A DNA stretch of 11,747 nucleotides from Gemmatimonadota bacterium (lineage in GTDB: Bacteria > Latescibacterota > UBA2968 > UBA8231): positions 1-11,747 of the forward strand of contig JAPOYQ010000123.1 of NCBI GenBank assembly GCA_026706505.1, given 5' to 3'. Positions within the stretch are counted from its first letter, which is position 1. Every line of letters starts with the position of its first letter. The position numbers and the translations under genes were made by a program. Below the pieces are notes generated by a model. The model saw nothing but the letters and a program-made list of their open reading frames with translations. It did no database searches and was not told where the DNA came from. Shown one piece after another: positions 1-6,309 of this stretch.

Positions 1-870
1 CTCGCGGTATCGGCACGAGCGCGAGTACAGGGCACTGCTGTAGTTGAAGATGATATGCGCGATGACCGCTGTGGGAATCTGCACCAGCCACCACGCCGTC
101 TCGTAGAGCGCGAGCGCCGTATCGCCGACTACCAAGCGCACGACCAATTTGTCGTACCACCAAATAAAAATCTGCAACACCCAACCAATCCAAATCCACA
201 CGCCATAGCCCAACAAGCGGCGCGCCCAAACCCAGTCGAAGCGCAGCGAGGCGAGGCGCAGGGGTCGGCTGCACCAAGTAGCAGTAGAAAAAAACAGCAC
301 GTACACCACGCTGAGCACTGAGTACGTAGTCCATCCCCCCAATATCAAACTCCACTCTTCCCACCCGGCGTGGGCCGCCAGCAGCGCACTGCTCAAGGCC
401 AACAGCGTCCCCACTCCGTGCAACAGGGAGAGCCGCCCAAACTCAAAATCCATCCTCAGCAGAGCTTCTGAAGTCAGGCTCAGTTGGCGCACAAAGTGCA
501 GCGCCGCCAGTACCCACGCGACTTGGGCAAAGGTCCAGGAAAAATCCGCTGGGAAGAGCAACGTCAAAGCCAAGACGACCCCACTGGTCAGCAAACACGA
601 CAGCAAGGTAATGCATGCGTTCAGCGCAAAGTGCGTGCCGACGAATTCCTCGACTCGGTCTTGAAAGTGCAACAGCGCGTGCGTCAGGCCGAATTCGCGC
701 AGACTGGACAGCATGGTAAAAACCGTTACGCCCAAAAACACATCGGCAAAAACACTCGGTTCGAGCTGTCTTTTGATCAGGACCGTCAGCCCCACGCTGC
801 ACAGCCGCGCGGCATAGCCCGTGCCCAAGGTATAGAAAAACCCCTTGAACATCTTTTGCGGAGTAATCAT
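1..870 (-). CDS. Oligosaccharide flippase, Wzx/MOP-type polysaccharide biosynthesis protein (partial, C-terminus cut by window edge)
   Basis: Reading in from 870, an open frame of exactly 290 codons reaches the left edge without a stop. The predicted protein is very hydrophobic, with probable membrane helices near residues 10-32, 41-58, 82-106, 112-128, 147-168, 173-195, 219-238 and 258-280. Residues 239-266 (a Y-D-K-L-V-V-x-R-L-V-G-D stretch, then A-L-Y-E-x-A-W and Q-I-P) match the segment after the central helices of Wzx/MOP flippases, which move lipid-linked oligosaccharides across the inner membrane. Such proteins are usually 450-500 residues, so about 40% is missing. The ATG lies 6 bases after the deaminase stop. 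An AGGAG overlapping that stop sits only 3 bases before the ATG, closer than usual, and an in-frame ATG at codon 7 has no Shine-Dalgarno. Family assignment is fairly firm; the substrate is unknown. Confidence 0.85.
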   Translation of the reverse strand, partial: MITPQKMFKGFFYTLGTGYAARLCSVGLTVLIKRQLEPSVFADVFLGVTVFTMLSSLREFGLTHALLHFQDRVEEFVGTHFALNACITLLSCLLTSGVVLALTLLFPADFSWTFAQVAWVLAALHFVRQLSLTSEALLRMDFEFGRLSLLHGVGTLLALSSALLAAHAGWEEWSLILGGWTTYSVLSVVYVLFFSTATWCSRPLRLASLRFDWVWARRLLGYGVWIWIGWVLQIFIWWYDKLVVRLVVGDTALALYETAWWLVQIPTAVIAHIIFNYSSALYSRSCRYRE

Positions 871-876
871 GGGCTC

Positions 877-2229
877 CTAGTGGGCGCGGCGCAGGCCGCA
901 TCGGTAGTCGCGTGGGTCGCCGAGGCGGGCTTGTAGCGCGTCAGGAGCCATGCCAGTATGGCGCTGGACCCAGTTGACTTCGTCGGCCAATGTGCAGTCG
1001 AAAAGGCCAGGGTCGTCGGCACCAATGGCCAGTCGGACATCGGAGGCCAAGAAGCGATGCACCGGATGATCTTTGGCGTCGGGCACCGCACCGATGCGCA
1101 AGTTGGAGGTCGGACAGGTCTCGACGACCGTACCGAGCGCGACCAAGCGGCTAAGCGCAAAGTCTTGTCGCCTGCGCACCTCTTCGAGGCGCGGGGGATC
1201 GTATGCGCGGCAAACGAGCGCATCGCGGGGCCGCGCCGAGAGGCGGCTGCGCTCCCGCATCAGGGCTTGGTCATCGACCGGGACGCCGAATTTTTCCAAC
1301 GCGTCCTTGTGATGCAAATCGTAGGCAATCTGGGCCAAGCGTTCGCTAACCCGCTCCCTCTCGTGGGCTTGGGGCCGGCGGGCCACGGCGACCTTCGGGT
1401 CGAGCCCGAGCGCGGTGCAATGCCCCAAGCGATGCGCACCCAACTCCGCCGCTTGGTGGCACCAGCGCACTGCGCTTTCAAGTGATTTGTCAAAGTACAC
1501 TTCGCCCACGTGATAGGCCACGTCGAGAGCGCGCTCCGGGTGCCGCTCGTTGTCGCGGCGCAGGCGGCGGAAGAAAGCGCGGGTGCTCGCGGGCGGATAG
1601 CCCTCCTCAAAATGACAGAAATCGAGGCCGATGATCGTGGGCACCAAATCCTCGTTTTCGTCGAGCAGGCGTTGAACTAGTCGGTAGCATTCGAGCGGCG
1701 CCCAGCGCGGCAAACTGATGAGATAGCGGGCGGTAAAGTCCTCAGTGCAGGCTTGGGCGATGGCGCGAGCAGTCAGCTCGTGAAACTGCACGAAGGCTTC
1801 GGGCTGAATGTGGTCGTAGGGAGCCATGGCGCGGTATTCGACGTAGCGCAGCCCTTCGCGCCGATGGTGGGCAAAGATCCGGTGCAGTATTTCTTCTGGC
1901 TTGCCCAAGACGTTCCACCAATGGCGATAGATGCAGATGGCCAAGTTGAACTTGGCTTGGAAATGGGCAAAGTCGCCCCCCTCTTCCGCGCCGTACACGC
2001 AGTGCGCCTTGAGCGAGTCGAGACATTGGCTGTGAAGCGCCTCGCGGAATAGCGCGACCGGATCGGGCCGCCGGCCATAGGTGCGTTCAAAGCTATCGAC
2101 AAACAGCGACCAATCGATTTTTTCGTAGTAATCGCGGGCCAAGTCGAGGAGATCGGCGGCAAAGAGGCTGCCGCCGATGTGGACGTGAAGCTCGCAGGTC
2201 TTGGCAGTCTGGAGAGGGGACTCCGTCAC
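877..2229 (-). CDS. Adenosine deaminase-family metal-dependent amidohydrolase with an internal insert
   Basis: The 450-residue protein carries all zinc and catalytic motifs of the adenosine/AMP deaminase family. These are H-x-H at residues 15 and 17, Y-H-V-G-E with H240 and catalytic-type E243, H-R-L-G-H ending at H270, the E-T-C-P-T-S-N block at 370-376, and G-A-D-D-P with D405 and D406. Family members hydrolytically deaminate adenosine or related purines to inosine-type products, normally in the cytoplasm. The protein is about 100 residues longer than bacterial Add (about 330-350). Most of the excess is a charged segment at about residues 281-365, between the H-R-L-G-H and E-T-C-P-T-S-N blocks, which lie close together in Add. 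The start is GTG at 2229-2227, with GGAG 6 bases upstream. The gene begins 3 bases after the aldo/keto reductase stop and ends 6 bases before the flippase. The substrate may not be adenosine. Confidence 0.85.
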   Translation of the reverse strand: MTESPLQTAKTCELHVHIGGSLFAADLLDLARDYYEKIDWSLFVDSFERTYGRRPDPVALFREALHSQCLDSLKAHCVYGAEEGGDFAHFQAKFNLAICIYRHWWNVLGKPEEILHRIFAHHRREGLRYVEYRAMAPYDHIQPEAFVQFHELTARAIAQACTEDFTARYLISLPRWAPLECYRLVQRLLDENEDLVPTIIGLDFCHFEEGYPPASTRAFFRRLRRDNERHPERALDVAYHVGEVYFDKSLESAVRWCHQAAELGAHRLGHCTALGLDPKVAVARRPQAHERERVSERLAQIAYDLHHKDALEKFGVPVDDQALMRERSRLSARPRDALVCRAYDPPRLEEVRRRQDFALSRLVALGTVVETCPTSNLRIGAVPDAKDHPVHRFLASDVRLAIGADDPGLFDCTLADEVNWVQRHTGMAPDALQARLGDPRDYRCGLRRAH

Positions 2230-2232
2230 CCG

Positions 2233-3249
2233 TCACTCCAGCGCCGGCATATCGACCGCGTCGTCGCGGCGCTCGTGCATGTTCGCTTCCATGGCTTCTG
2301 GGTAGCGATGCGGGAGGTGGGAGACTTCGTCGAGCCGGGCGCGAGCCTCGTCCGGGAGACAAAAGCTGCCAGCGAGCATGTTGTCCCTCGCCTGATCGAC
2401 GGTGCGCGCGCCAATGATGACCGAGGTGATAGCCGGTTGTTCCAACACCCAACGCAGGGCGACTTGCGCCGGAGAACGGCCCATCTCGTCGGCTACCGCT
2501 AATAGCGTCTCTAAGGTCTCGTCGGCATTGGCGGCAAAATAGCTTTGCGGGTAAGCCCAAGCATCAGCGGAACGCGTGCCTTCCAAAGTGCGCTCGCCGG
2601 GCTTGTACTTGCCCGAGAGAAAGCCGCCGCCGAGCGGACTCCACACCACCACGCCCAACCCCTTGAGCTGACAAACGGGAATCAGCTCCTGCTCGATGTC
2701 GCGCACGACCAAGCTGTATTGCGGTTGGTAGCACTCAAAGCGCGCCAACCCGTTCGCGTCCGAAATCCACAACGCCTCCATCAAACGCCACGCCTGATAG
2801 TTGGAACAGGCAGTATAGCGCACCTTGCCTTGGCGGACCAAATCGTCGAGCGCGCGCAACATCTCCTCCAACGGGGTCTGGGTATCTACGTGGTGAATGT
2901 AATAGAGGTCGATGTAATCTGTTTGCAGTCGCTGGAGGCTGTCTTCGACCGCGTTCATAATGCGCACCCGCGACATCCCCGAGTCGTTGGGGCCAGGACC
3001 CATGGGGTTGAAGAACTTGGTGGCGATGACCGCGTCGCGGCGGCGGCTCTTGAGCGCCTTGCCGGTGATGACCTCGGACTCGCCGCCGCCATACGAATCG
3101 GCCGTGTCGAAGAAGTTGATGCCCGCGTCAAACGCCAGATCGACGATCCGCTTGGCCTCCCGTTCGTCGGTGCTGTGGCCAAAGGTCATAGTCCCAAGGC
3201 AAACTTCCGATACTTTGAGGCCGGTTCGGCCCATTCTGCGGTATTCCAT
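2233..3249 (-). CDS. Aldo/keto reductase
   Basis: This 338-residue protein has the family length and the full catalytic tetrad of NAD(P)H-dependent aldo/keto reductases: D48 and Y53 in F-D-T-A-D-S-Y-G, K78 in A-T-K, and H119 in Y-Y-I-H-H. The S-N-Y block at 149-151, the W-S-P-L-G-G-G loop at 203-209 and the S-V-I-I-G-A-R cofactor-phosphate region at 276-282 are also present. The family reduces aldehydes and ketones, often sugars or reactive carbonyls, in a TIM barrel. The open frame extends upstream to 3450, but that stretch is arginine-rich antisense of the sulfurylase gene. The ATG at 3249 has AGGAGG 7 bases upstream and starts the conserved M-E-Y-R-R-M-G-R-T-G-L sequence. It begins 11 bases after ATP sulfurylase and ends 3 bases before the deaminase. 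The substrate cannot be predicted. Confidence 0.93.
   Translation of the reverse strand: MEYRRMGRTGLKVSEVCLGTMTFGHSTDEREAKRIVDLAFDAGINFFDTADSYGGGESEVITGKALKSRRRDAVIATKFFNPMGPGPNDSGMSRVRIMNAVEDSLQRLQTDYIDLYYIHHVDTQTPLEEMLRALDDLVRQGKVRYTACSNYQAWRLMEALWISDANGLARFECYQPQYSLVVRDIEQELIPVCQLKGLGVVVWSPLGGGFLSGKYKPGERTLEGTRSADAWAYPQSYFAANADETLETLLAVADEMGRSPAQVALRWVLEQPAITSVIIGARTVDQARDNMLAGSFCLPDEARARLDEVSHLPHRYPEAMEANMHERRDDAVDMPALE
2236..2239 (-). promoter_or_regulatory. Ribosome binding site fixing the GTG start of the deaminase
   Basis: GGAG on the minus strand lies 6 bases before the GTG start at 2229, inside the last sense and stop codons of the upstream aldo/keto reductase. No in-frame ATG lies close by, so this supports the GTG start and translational coupling. 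Confidence 0.6.
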
Positions 3250-3256
3250 GGTTTTA

Positions 3257-3262
3257 CCTCCT
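3257..3262 (-). promoter_or_regulatory. Strong Shine-Dalgarno deciding the aldo/keto reductase start
   Basis: AGGAGG on the minus strand is 7 bases before ATG 3249 and overlaps the TAG stop of ATP sulfurylase (3263-3261). It rules out the longer upstream in-frame start at 3450 and implies re-initiation from the upstream gene. Confidence 0.8.
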
Positions 3263-4457
3263 AGGCTTCCACTGCCTCTCGCTGATAGTACTCCGCAACG
3301 ATCTCGGCCACTTCTCGCCGCGCAACCTCTGGCCGCAGGGTCTCGCCAGCGGCTAGCATCTCGCGGACTTGGGTACCCGACAGGAACAGGTACGCGTCGC
3401 CGCTGTCCGGGCAGTCGCGCATCATCACCACCGCGTTGCACTTCTTGCACCAGACAGTGTGATCGCCGCGGAAAATTTCGATTTCAAGGGCGTCGTCGAT
3501 ATCATCGAAAATGGTCTGCGCGTCAAACGCGCCGTAGTAATCGCCGACGCCCGCGTGGTCGCGGCCCACGATCAGATGCGTGCAGCCGCTGTTCTGGCGG
3601 AAGATGGCGTGCAGCACGGCCTCGCGCGGGCCGGCGTAGAGCATGTCAAAGCCATAGCCGGCGATCATCACCGTATTTTCCGGGAAGTAGAGCTCGACCA
3701 TCTTACGGATGGAGGCGTCGCGCACATCGGCTGGGATGTCGCCGGCCTTGAGCTTGCCCAGCAGCATGTGGATGAGGATGCCATCGGCCTCGACAGCCTG
3801 CTGCGCCATGCGGCACAGCTCTTCGTGGGCGCGGTGCATGGGGTTGCGGGTCTGGAAAGCCACGACCCGATCCCAGCCGCGCTCGGCGATCTCAGCGCGC
3901 AACTCGACAGCAGTGCGAAAGGTCGCAGGAAAGTCGCCGGGGAAGTACGAGAAGTTGAGCACTTCGATTGGCCCGGCGATGAGAGTGTCGCCCGCAGCTT
4001 TGAACGCAGCGACTCCGGGATGGGCGTCGTCGTCCGTGCCAAAGACTTGGTCAATGATGGCGGCGCGCTCCGCATCTGATAGCAATTCGACCGCAGTCAC
4101 TTCCTGGATGGCAATAACGGGATTGCCGTCCACATTCGGATCCAACAAGGCAATGCGACTGCCGGGGGCCACACCCTCCGGAACCTGATCGCCGGGGATC
4201 ATATTGATGACCGGAGTGGGCCACAGCAGGCCGTCGGCCGTGTACATGTTCGCAGCCACGCTCTTGGCGTCGGCTGCGGCCATAAAGCCTGTAAGCGGAG
4301 TAAAGTATCCCGAGCCGAGCATGACGGCTGAGGATGCAGCGGCCGAAGAGACGACTACAGCGGGCAGGCCAGCGGCTTCTTCTAATAGCTGGGCACGCAC
4401 TGCATCGTCTTCGACGTAGAGTGGTTTGAGTTCTTCTGCGCCGTGGGGTTTAATCAC
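3261..4457 (-). CDS. sat: Sulfate adenylyltransferase (ATP sulfurylase)
   Basis: A 398-residue single-chain ATP sulfurylase, which makes APS and pyrophosphate from sulfate and ATP. Visible motifs are Q-T-R-N-P-M-H-R-A-H at 202-211 (the nucleotide-binding QxRNPxHxxH signature), G-R-D-H-A-G-V-G-D-Y-Y-G at 298-309, and L-S-G-T-Q-V-R-E-M-L at 359-368. A C-x2-C...C set (C337, C340, C349) resembles the zinc site of bacterial and archaeal Sat. The usual fourth ligand is not obvious, because residues after C349 read P-D-S-G-D. There is no fused APS kinase domain. The start is GTG at 4457 with AAGGAG 6 bases upstream; the longer in-frame extension to 4700 is antisense of the isomerase gene. It is second in the minus-strand operon, 26 bases after the isomerase. 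No APS reductase or kinase is nearby, so whether it serves assimilation, sulfation or sulfur oxidation is open. Confidence 0.95.
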   Translation of the reverse strand: MIKPHGAEELKPLYVEDDAVRAQLLEEAAGLPAVVVSSAAASSAVMLGSGYFTPLTGFMAAADAKSVAANMYTADGLLWPTPVINMIPGDQVPEGVAPGSRIALLDPNVDGNPVIAIQEVTAVELLSDAERAAIIDQVFGTDDDAHPGVAAFKAAGDTLIAGPIEVLNFSYFPGDFPATFRTAVELRAEIAERGWDRVVAFQTRNPMHRAHEELCRMAQQAVEADGILIHMLLGKLKAGDIPADVRDASIRKMVELYFPENTVMIAGYGFDMLYAGPREAVLHAIFRQNSGCTHLIVGRDHAGVGDYYGAFDAQTIFDDIDDALEIEIFRGDHTVWCKKCNAVVMMRDCPDSGDAYLFLSGTQVREMLAAGETLRPEVARREVAEIVAEYYQREAVEA

Positions 4458-4463
4458 AGTATT

Positions 4464-4469
4464 CTCCTT
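4464..4469 (-). promoter_or_regulatory. Ribosome binding site fixing the GTG start of sat
   Basis: AAGGAG on the minus strand is 6 bases before the GTG at 4457-4455. It lies in the 26-base gap after the isomerase stop and decides for the 398-residue product over longer in-frame reading. Confidence 0.8.
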
Positions 4470-4483
4470 GGTTAGCTGTGCGT

Positions 4484-5347
4484 TTAATGCACGGGAATGC
4501 CGGCTTCGGCAAGAATGCGGTGAACATTGGCGGCGGCTCTGGGATATTTCTCGTTGGGTAAGTGTTCGAGGAGCATGTAGCCGTCGGGATGGGCGTCGTG
4601 CCACAGCTTGAGCGCGGAGGCGAGGTCGAGTTCGCCATCGCCGGGTATTTCCTCGTCGATGTGGAGCACCAAGCCAGGGGACAGCTTGATATCCTTGCAA
4701 TGCCCGACGCTGGAGATGGGGTTCATAATCTCAAATATGTGCTGCAAGCGCTCGGTGCTGTTGTACACTTGGTCCAAGTTCTGGAAATGATTGACGTAAT
4801 CCATCACCACGGTCATGCGCTTGGAGCCAACCTCTTGCAGCACATCGCGGTTTATTTCCGGCGACCCCATGATGGTGAGCAGATGCGTCTCAATAACCAC
4901 AGTGACGGCTTCGGACTCGGCCTTGACCGCCACGCGCTTGAGGGTCTCGACGAGCAGGGCGTGCGCCTCGGGCGTGAGATTGAGCGGCGACGGCGAGTAC
5001 GAGCCGACTGGGTTGCGGCTGCCCGTGCGGATTAGGCAAGTGTGGGCAGCCAAGTCTCGGGCGACTTCGATGCCGCGCTCGATCTTGCCTACTACTTGGT
5101 CGCGCACCGCAGGGTTGGGATCAAACAGGCACTCGGAAAAGCCAATGCCGAACTGGGGTAGCTCCATGCCCGCGGTTGCAATGGTATCGCGCACCTTGTG
5201 GCACTCTGCGGTGGTGATGGCAGCCAGCTTTTCCCCAGGGGCGTGAAAGGCCGTGCCCGTGAGGTTGAGCGCCTTGATCGCCGCTAGGTGTTGGTCGCTG
5301 ATCTCGCGAAAGTCCGAGGGCAACATGCCGACGACGCCGAGCCGCAT
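4484..5347 (-). CDS. Sugar phosphate isomerase/epimerase-like TIM-barrel protein (xylose isomerase-like)
   Basis: This 287-residue protein has the pattern of the xylose-isomerase-like / AP-endonuclease-2 TIM-barrel superfamily. Candidate divalent-metal ligands sit at strand ends: E153 in V-V-I-E-T-H, D183 and H187 in V-M-D-Y-V-N-H, H216 in G-H-C-K-D, and E261 in L-L-E-H. The P-G-D-G-E-L-D loop at 236-242, typical of family members, is present. Relatives isomerise or epimerise sugars, dehydrate inositol derivatives or act on hydroxypyruvate, so the exact reaction is not predictable. ATG 5347 was chosen because GAGGAG lies 8 bases upstream and the M-R-L-G-V-V-G start begins the first barrel strand; an in-frame ATG at 5395 has no comparable support. 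It is the first gene of the five-gene minus-strand operon, next to the divergent promoter region. Confidence 0.88.
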   Translation of the reverse strand: MRLGVVGMLPSDFREISDQHLAAIKALNLTGTAFHAPGEKLAAITTAECHKVRDTIATAGMELPQFGIGFSECLFDPNPAVRDQVVGKIERGIEVARDLAAHTCLIRTGSRNPVGSYSPSPLNLTPEAHALLVETLKRVAVKAESEAVTVVIETHLLTIMGSPEINRDVLQEVGSKRMTVVMDYVNHFQNLDQVYNSTERLQHIFEIMNPISSVGHCKDIKLSPGLVLHIDEEIPGDGELDLASALKLWHDAHPDGYMLLEHLPNEKYPRAAANVHRILAEAGIPVH

Positions 5348-5355
5348 AGGAAAAA

Positions 5356-5361
5356 CTCCTC
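5356..5361 (-). promoter_or_regulatory. Ribosome binding site of the isomerase-like gene
   Basis: GAGGAG on the minus strand, 8 bases before ATG 5347. It supports this start over the upstream in-frame ATG at 5395. Confidence 0.75.
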
Positions 5362-5441
5362 GTTGAAATTGTGCAGTGAACAGGGGCCGAATCACCTCAA
5401 AAACTGACCATTGGTACAGATAACGTCAACACGCAAGCCGT

Positions 5442-5470
5442 TTGCCGAACCGAGGCGGGGAGCCTACTAT
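5442..5470 (+). promoter_or_regulatory. Candidate sigma-70-type promoter for the plus-strand operon
   Basis: TTGCCG at 5442-5447 (4 of 6 matches to TTGACA), a 17-base spacer, then TACTAT at 5465-5470 (4 of 6 to TATAAT). A start near 5477 would leave a leader of about 30 bases before ATG 5509. The leader has no good Shine-Dalgarno. This is a prediction by eye only. Confidence 0.4.
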
Positions 5471-5494
5471 TTGATGCTTTGACCACTCTAACAA
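5466..5494 (-). promoter_or_regulatory. Candidate sigma-70-type promoter for the minus-strand operon
   Basis: On the minus strand, TTGTTA (5494-5489) is followed by a 17-base spacer and AATAGT (5471-5466), each 4 of 6 matches to consensus. Transcription would start near 5459, about 110 bases before ATG 5347. The -10 overlaps the plus-strand -10. An alternative -35-like TTGACG at 5429-5424 lacks a convincing -10. Confidence 0.3.
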
Positions 5495-5508
5495 CTCCCT
5501 AACGAACC

Positions 5509-6309
5509 ATGACCTTCACTCTTTCGTTTATCACTGCCCTCGTCTCCGGCCTCTACACCTGCCTGTGGGGCGCGTTCAAAGACGCTCCGTATGAAGGCTT
5601 CAAGCCCAAGACCTTTCCGCGCAGCATGTACTTCCACGTCGCGATCTTTTTACCGCTGTACTTCATCCCGTATTTCAGCGCGCAATTCCAGCATCTCGGC
5701 CTAGTGCAAATGTTCTTCCTGATCATGGGCCTAGAGCGCTTCCTCGCCGAAATCTACAAGGGCTTCTTCCGCACCGAAGACCAGCAAAAGTACTTCGTCC
5801 CCTCCCGCATTACCTTCTTTGGCCACCCGATCACCAGCGACCTCGTCCGCCATAGCGCAGGAGTCCTAATCGTCGCCATTGTCTTCGCCTTCCTCCTCGT
5901 CGCCGCGCCCATCGAGAGCTTCTGGGGCTATCTGGTAACCGGGTATTGCACTGGGCTGCTCGTGGCCTTGGGGGGTGCTTATAAGGACGCGCCCTTTGAG
6001 GGGTTCAAGTGGCTCAAATTCCAGCGCTCTGGAGTCGTCTTGGCCGCCTTGAGTCCGCTCTTTTACTTTCTCGGCAATCCCGAACACCCAGTCGGGTTGG
6101 GTTTTCTCATCTACATGAACGGCGGACTAGAGCGATTCACCGTCGAGTACTACAAGACCTACATCCAGCGCAATATGTCCGGGAAATTCCAACCCAACCT
6201 ACCCCGCATCCAGCGCGAATTGGACACCCGCGAGAAGTTCCACTACGCGGCCTTGGTGATCATCGCCGGGCTGGCCGCGCTCTACGCCCATGAACGCGGC
6301 GCACTATGA
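5509..6309 (+). CDS. Multi-pass membrane protein with two homologous halves, possibly Lgt-like (unrecognised family)
   Basis: The 266-residue protein is strongly hydrophobic, with probable membrane segments near residues 5-22, 40-56, 63-76, 115-133, 140-157, 176-189, 196-206 and 247-261. It contains an internal duplication. G-A-F-K-D-A-P-Y-E-G-F-K at 21-32, F-P-R-S at 36-39 and G-L-E-R-F-L-A-E-I-Y-K at 74-84 recur as G-A-Y-K-D-A-P-F-E-G-F-K at 156-167, F-Q-R-S at 171-174 and G-L-E-R-F-T-V-E-Y-Y-K at 206-216. The conserved R-x3-E in each half (R77/E81, R209/E213) resembles the essential C-terminal Arg/Glu signature of Lgt. The rest of Lgt is not evident, so no enzymatic call is made. The ATG at 5509 follows the candidate promoter but lacks a clear Shine-Dalgarno. 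The last 20 bases overlap the GMC gene, implying a shared role. Confidence 0.8.
   Translation: MTFTLSFITALVSGLYTCLWGAFKDAPYEGFKPKTFPRSMYFHVAIFLPLYFIPYFSAQFQHLGLVQMFFLIMGLERFLAEIYKGFFRTEDQQKYFVPSRITFFGHPITSDLVRHSAGVLIVAIVFAFLLVAAPIESFWGYLVTGYCTGLLVALGGAYKDAPFEGFKWLKFQRSGVVLAALSPLFYFLGNPEHPVGLGFLIYMNGGLERFTVEYYKTYIQRNMSGKFQPNLPRIQRELDTREKFHYAALVIIAGLAALYAHERGAL
5548..5760 (+). repeat. First copy of the protein-level internal repeat (residues 14-84)
   Basis: Contains K-D-A-P-Y-E-G-F-K and G-L-E-R-F-x-x-E-x-Y-K, 53 residues apart from first glycine to first glycine. It is repeated in the second half of the same protein, consistent with tandem duplication of a membrane-domain unit. Similarity is evident in protein rather than as exact DNA identity. 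Confidence 0.85.
5953..6156 (+). repeat. Second copy of the protein-level internal repeat (residues 149-216)
   Basis: Contains K-D-A-P-F-E-G-F-K and G-L-E-R-F-x-x-E-x-Y-K, 50 residues apart, the same order and nearly the same spacing as copy one. The charged motifs are conserved while the hydrophobic segments have diverged, which suggests the charged residues carry the function. Confidence 0.85.

Larger units (their letters stand above)
5348..5508. promoter_or_regulatory. Divergent intergenic regulatory region
   Basis: These 161 bases separate the two divergent operons and are the only substantial non-coding stretch in the window. They contain candidate promoters for both directions with overlapping -10 elements (listed separately), the isomerase ribosome binding site, and a small ACCA-T-TGGT dyad at 5408-5416. 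I see no riboswitch-like structure or terminator. Confidence 0.6.

Noticed and set aside
443..901. Minus-strand open frame of 152 codons overlapping the flippase
   Set aside because: Its translation is arginine- and cysteine-rich with no motif. The alternative frame from 870 gives a coherent flippase.
484..936. Plus-strand open frame of 150 codons
   Set aside because: It is antisense to the flippase start and deaminase end, has a low-complexity Q/R-rich composition with no domain, and runs against the clear membrane protein on the other strand.
958..1485. Plus-strand open frame of 175 codons
   Set aside because: It lies wholly antisense to the deaminase gene, whose motifs are unambiguous. 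Long antisense frames are common in GC-rich DNA.
877..2229. Deaminase as the RdrB component of a RADAR anti-phage system
   Set aside because: RdrB is about twice this length and is paired with the RdrA ATPase. No such ATPase is here, and the neighbours are metabolic genes.
2545..3264. Plus-strand open frame of 239 codons
   Set aside because: Antisense shadow of the aldo/keto reductase, with no recognisable domain or ribosome binding site.
3369..4079. Plus-strand open frame of 236 codons
   Set aside because: Antisense shadow of ATP sulfurylase; its V/A/H-rich translation has no family features.
4478..4492. Small GTGC...GCAC inverted repeat around the isomerase stop as a terminator
   Set aside because: The stem is only 4 base pairs with no T-run, and the gap contains a strong ribosome binding site for sat.
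5408..5416. ACCA-T-TGGT dyad as a regulator operator
   Set aside because: The arms are only 4 bases and unrepeated, so it is expected by chance. No regulator gene is in the window.
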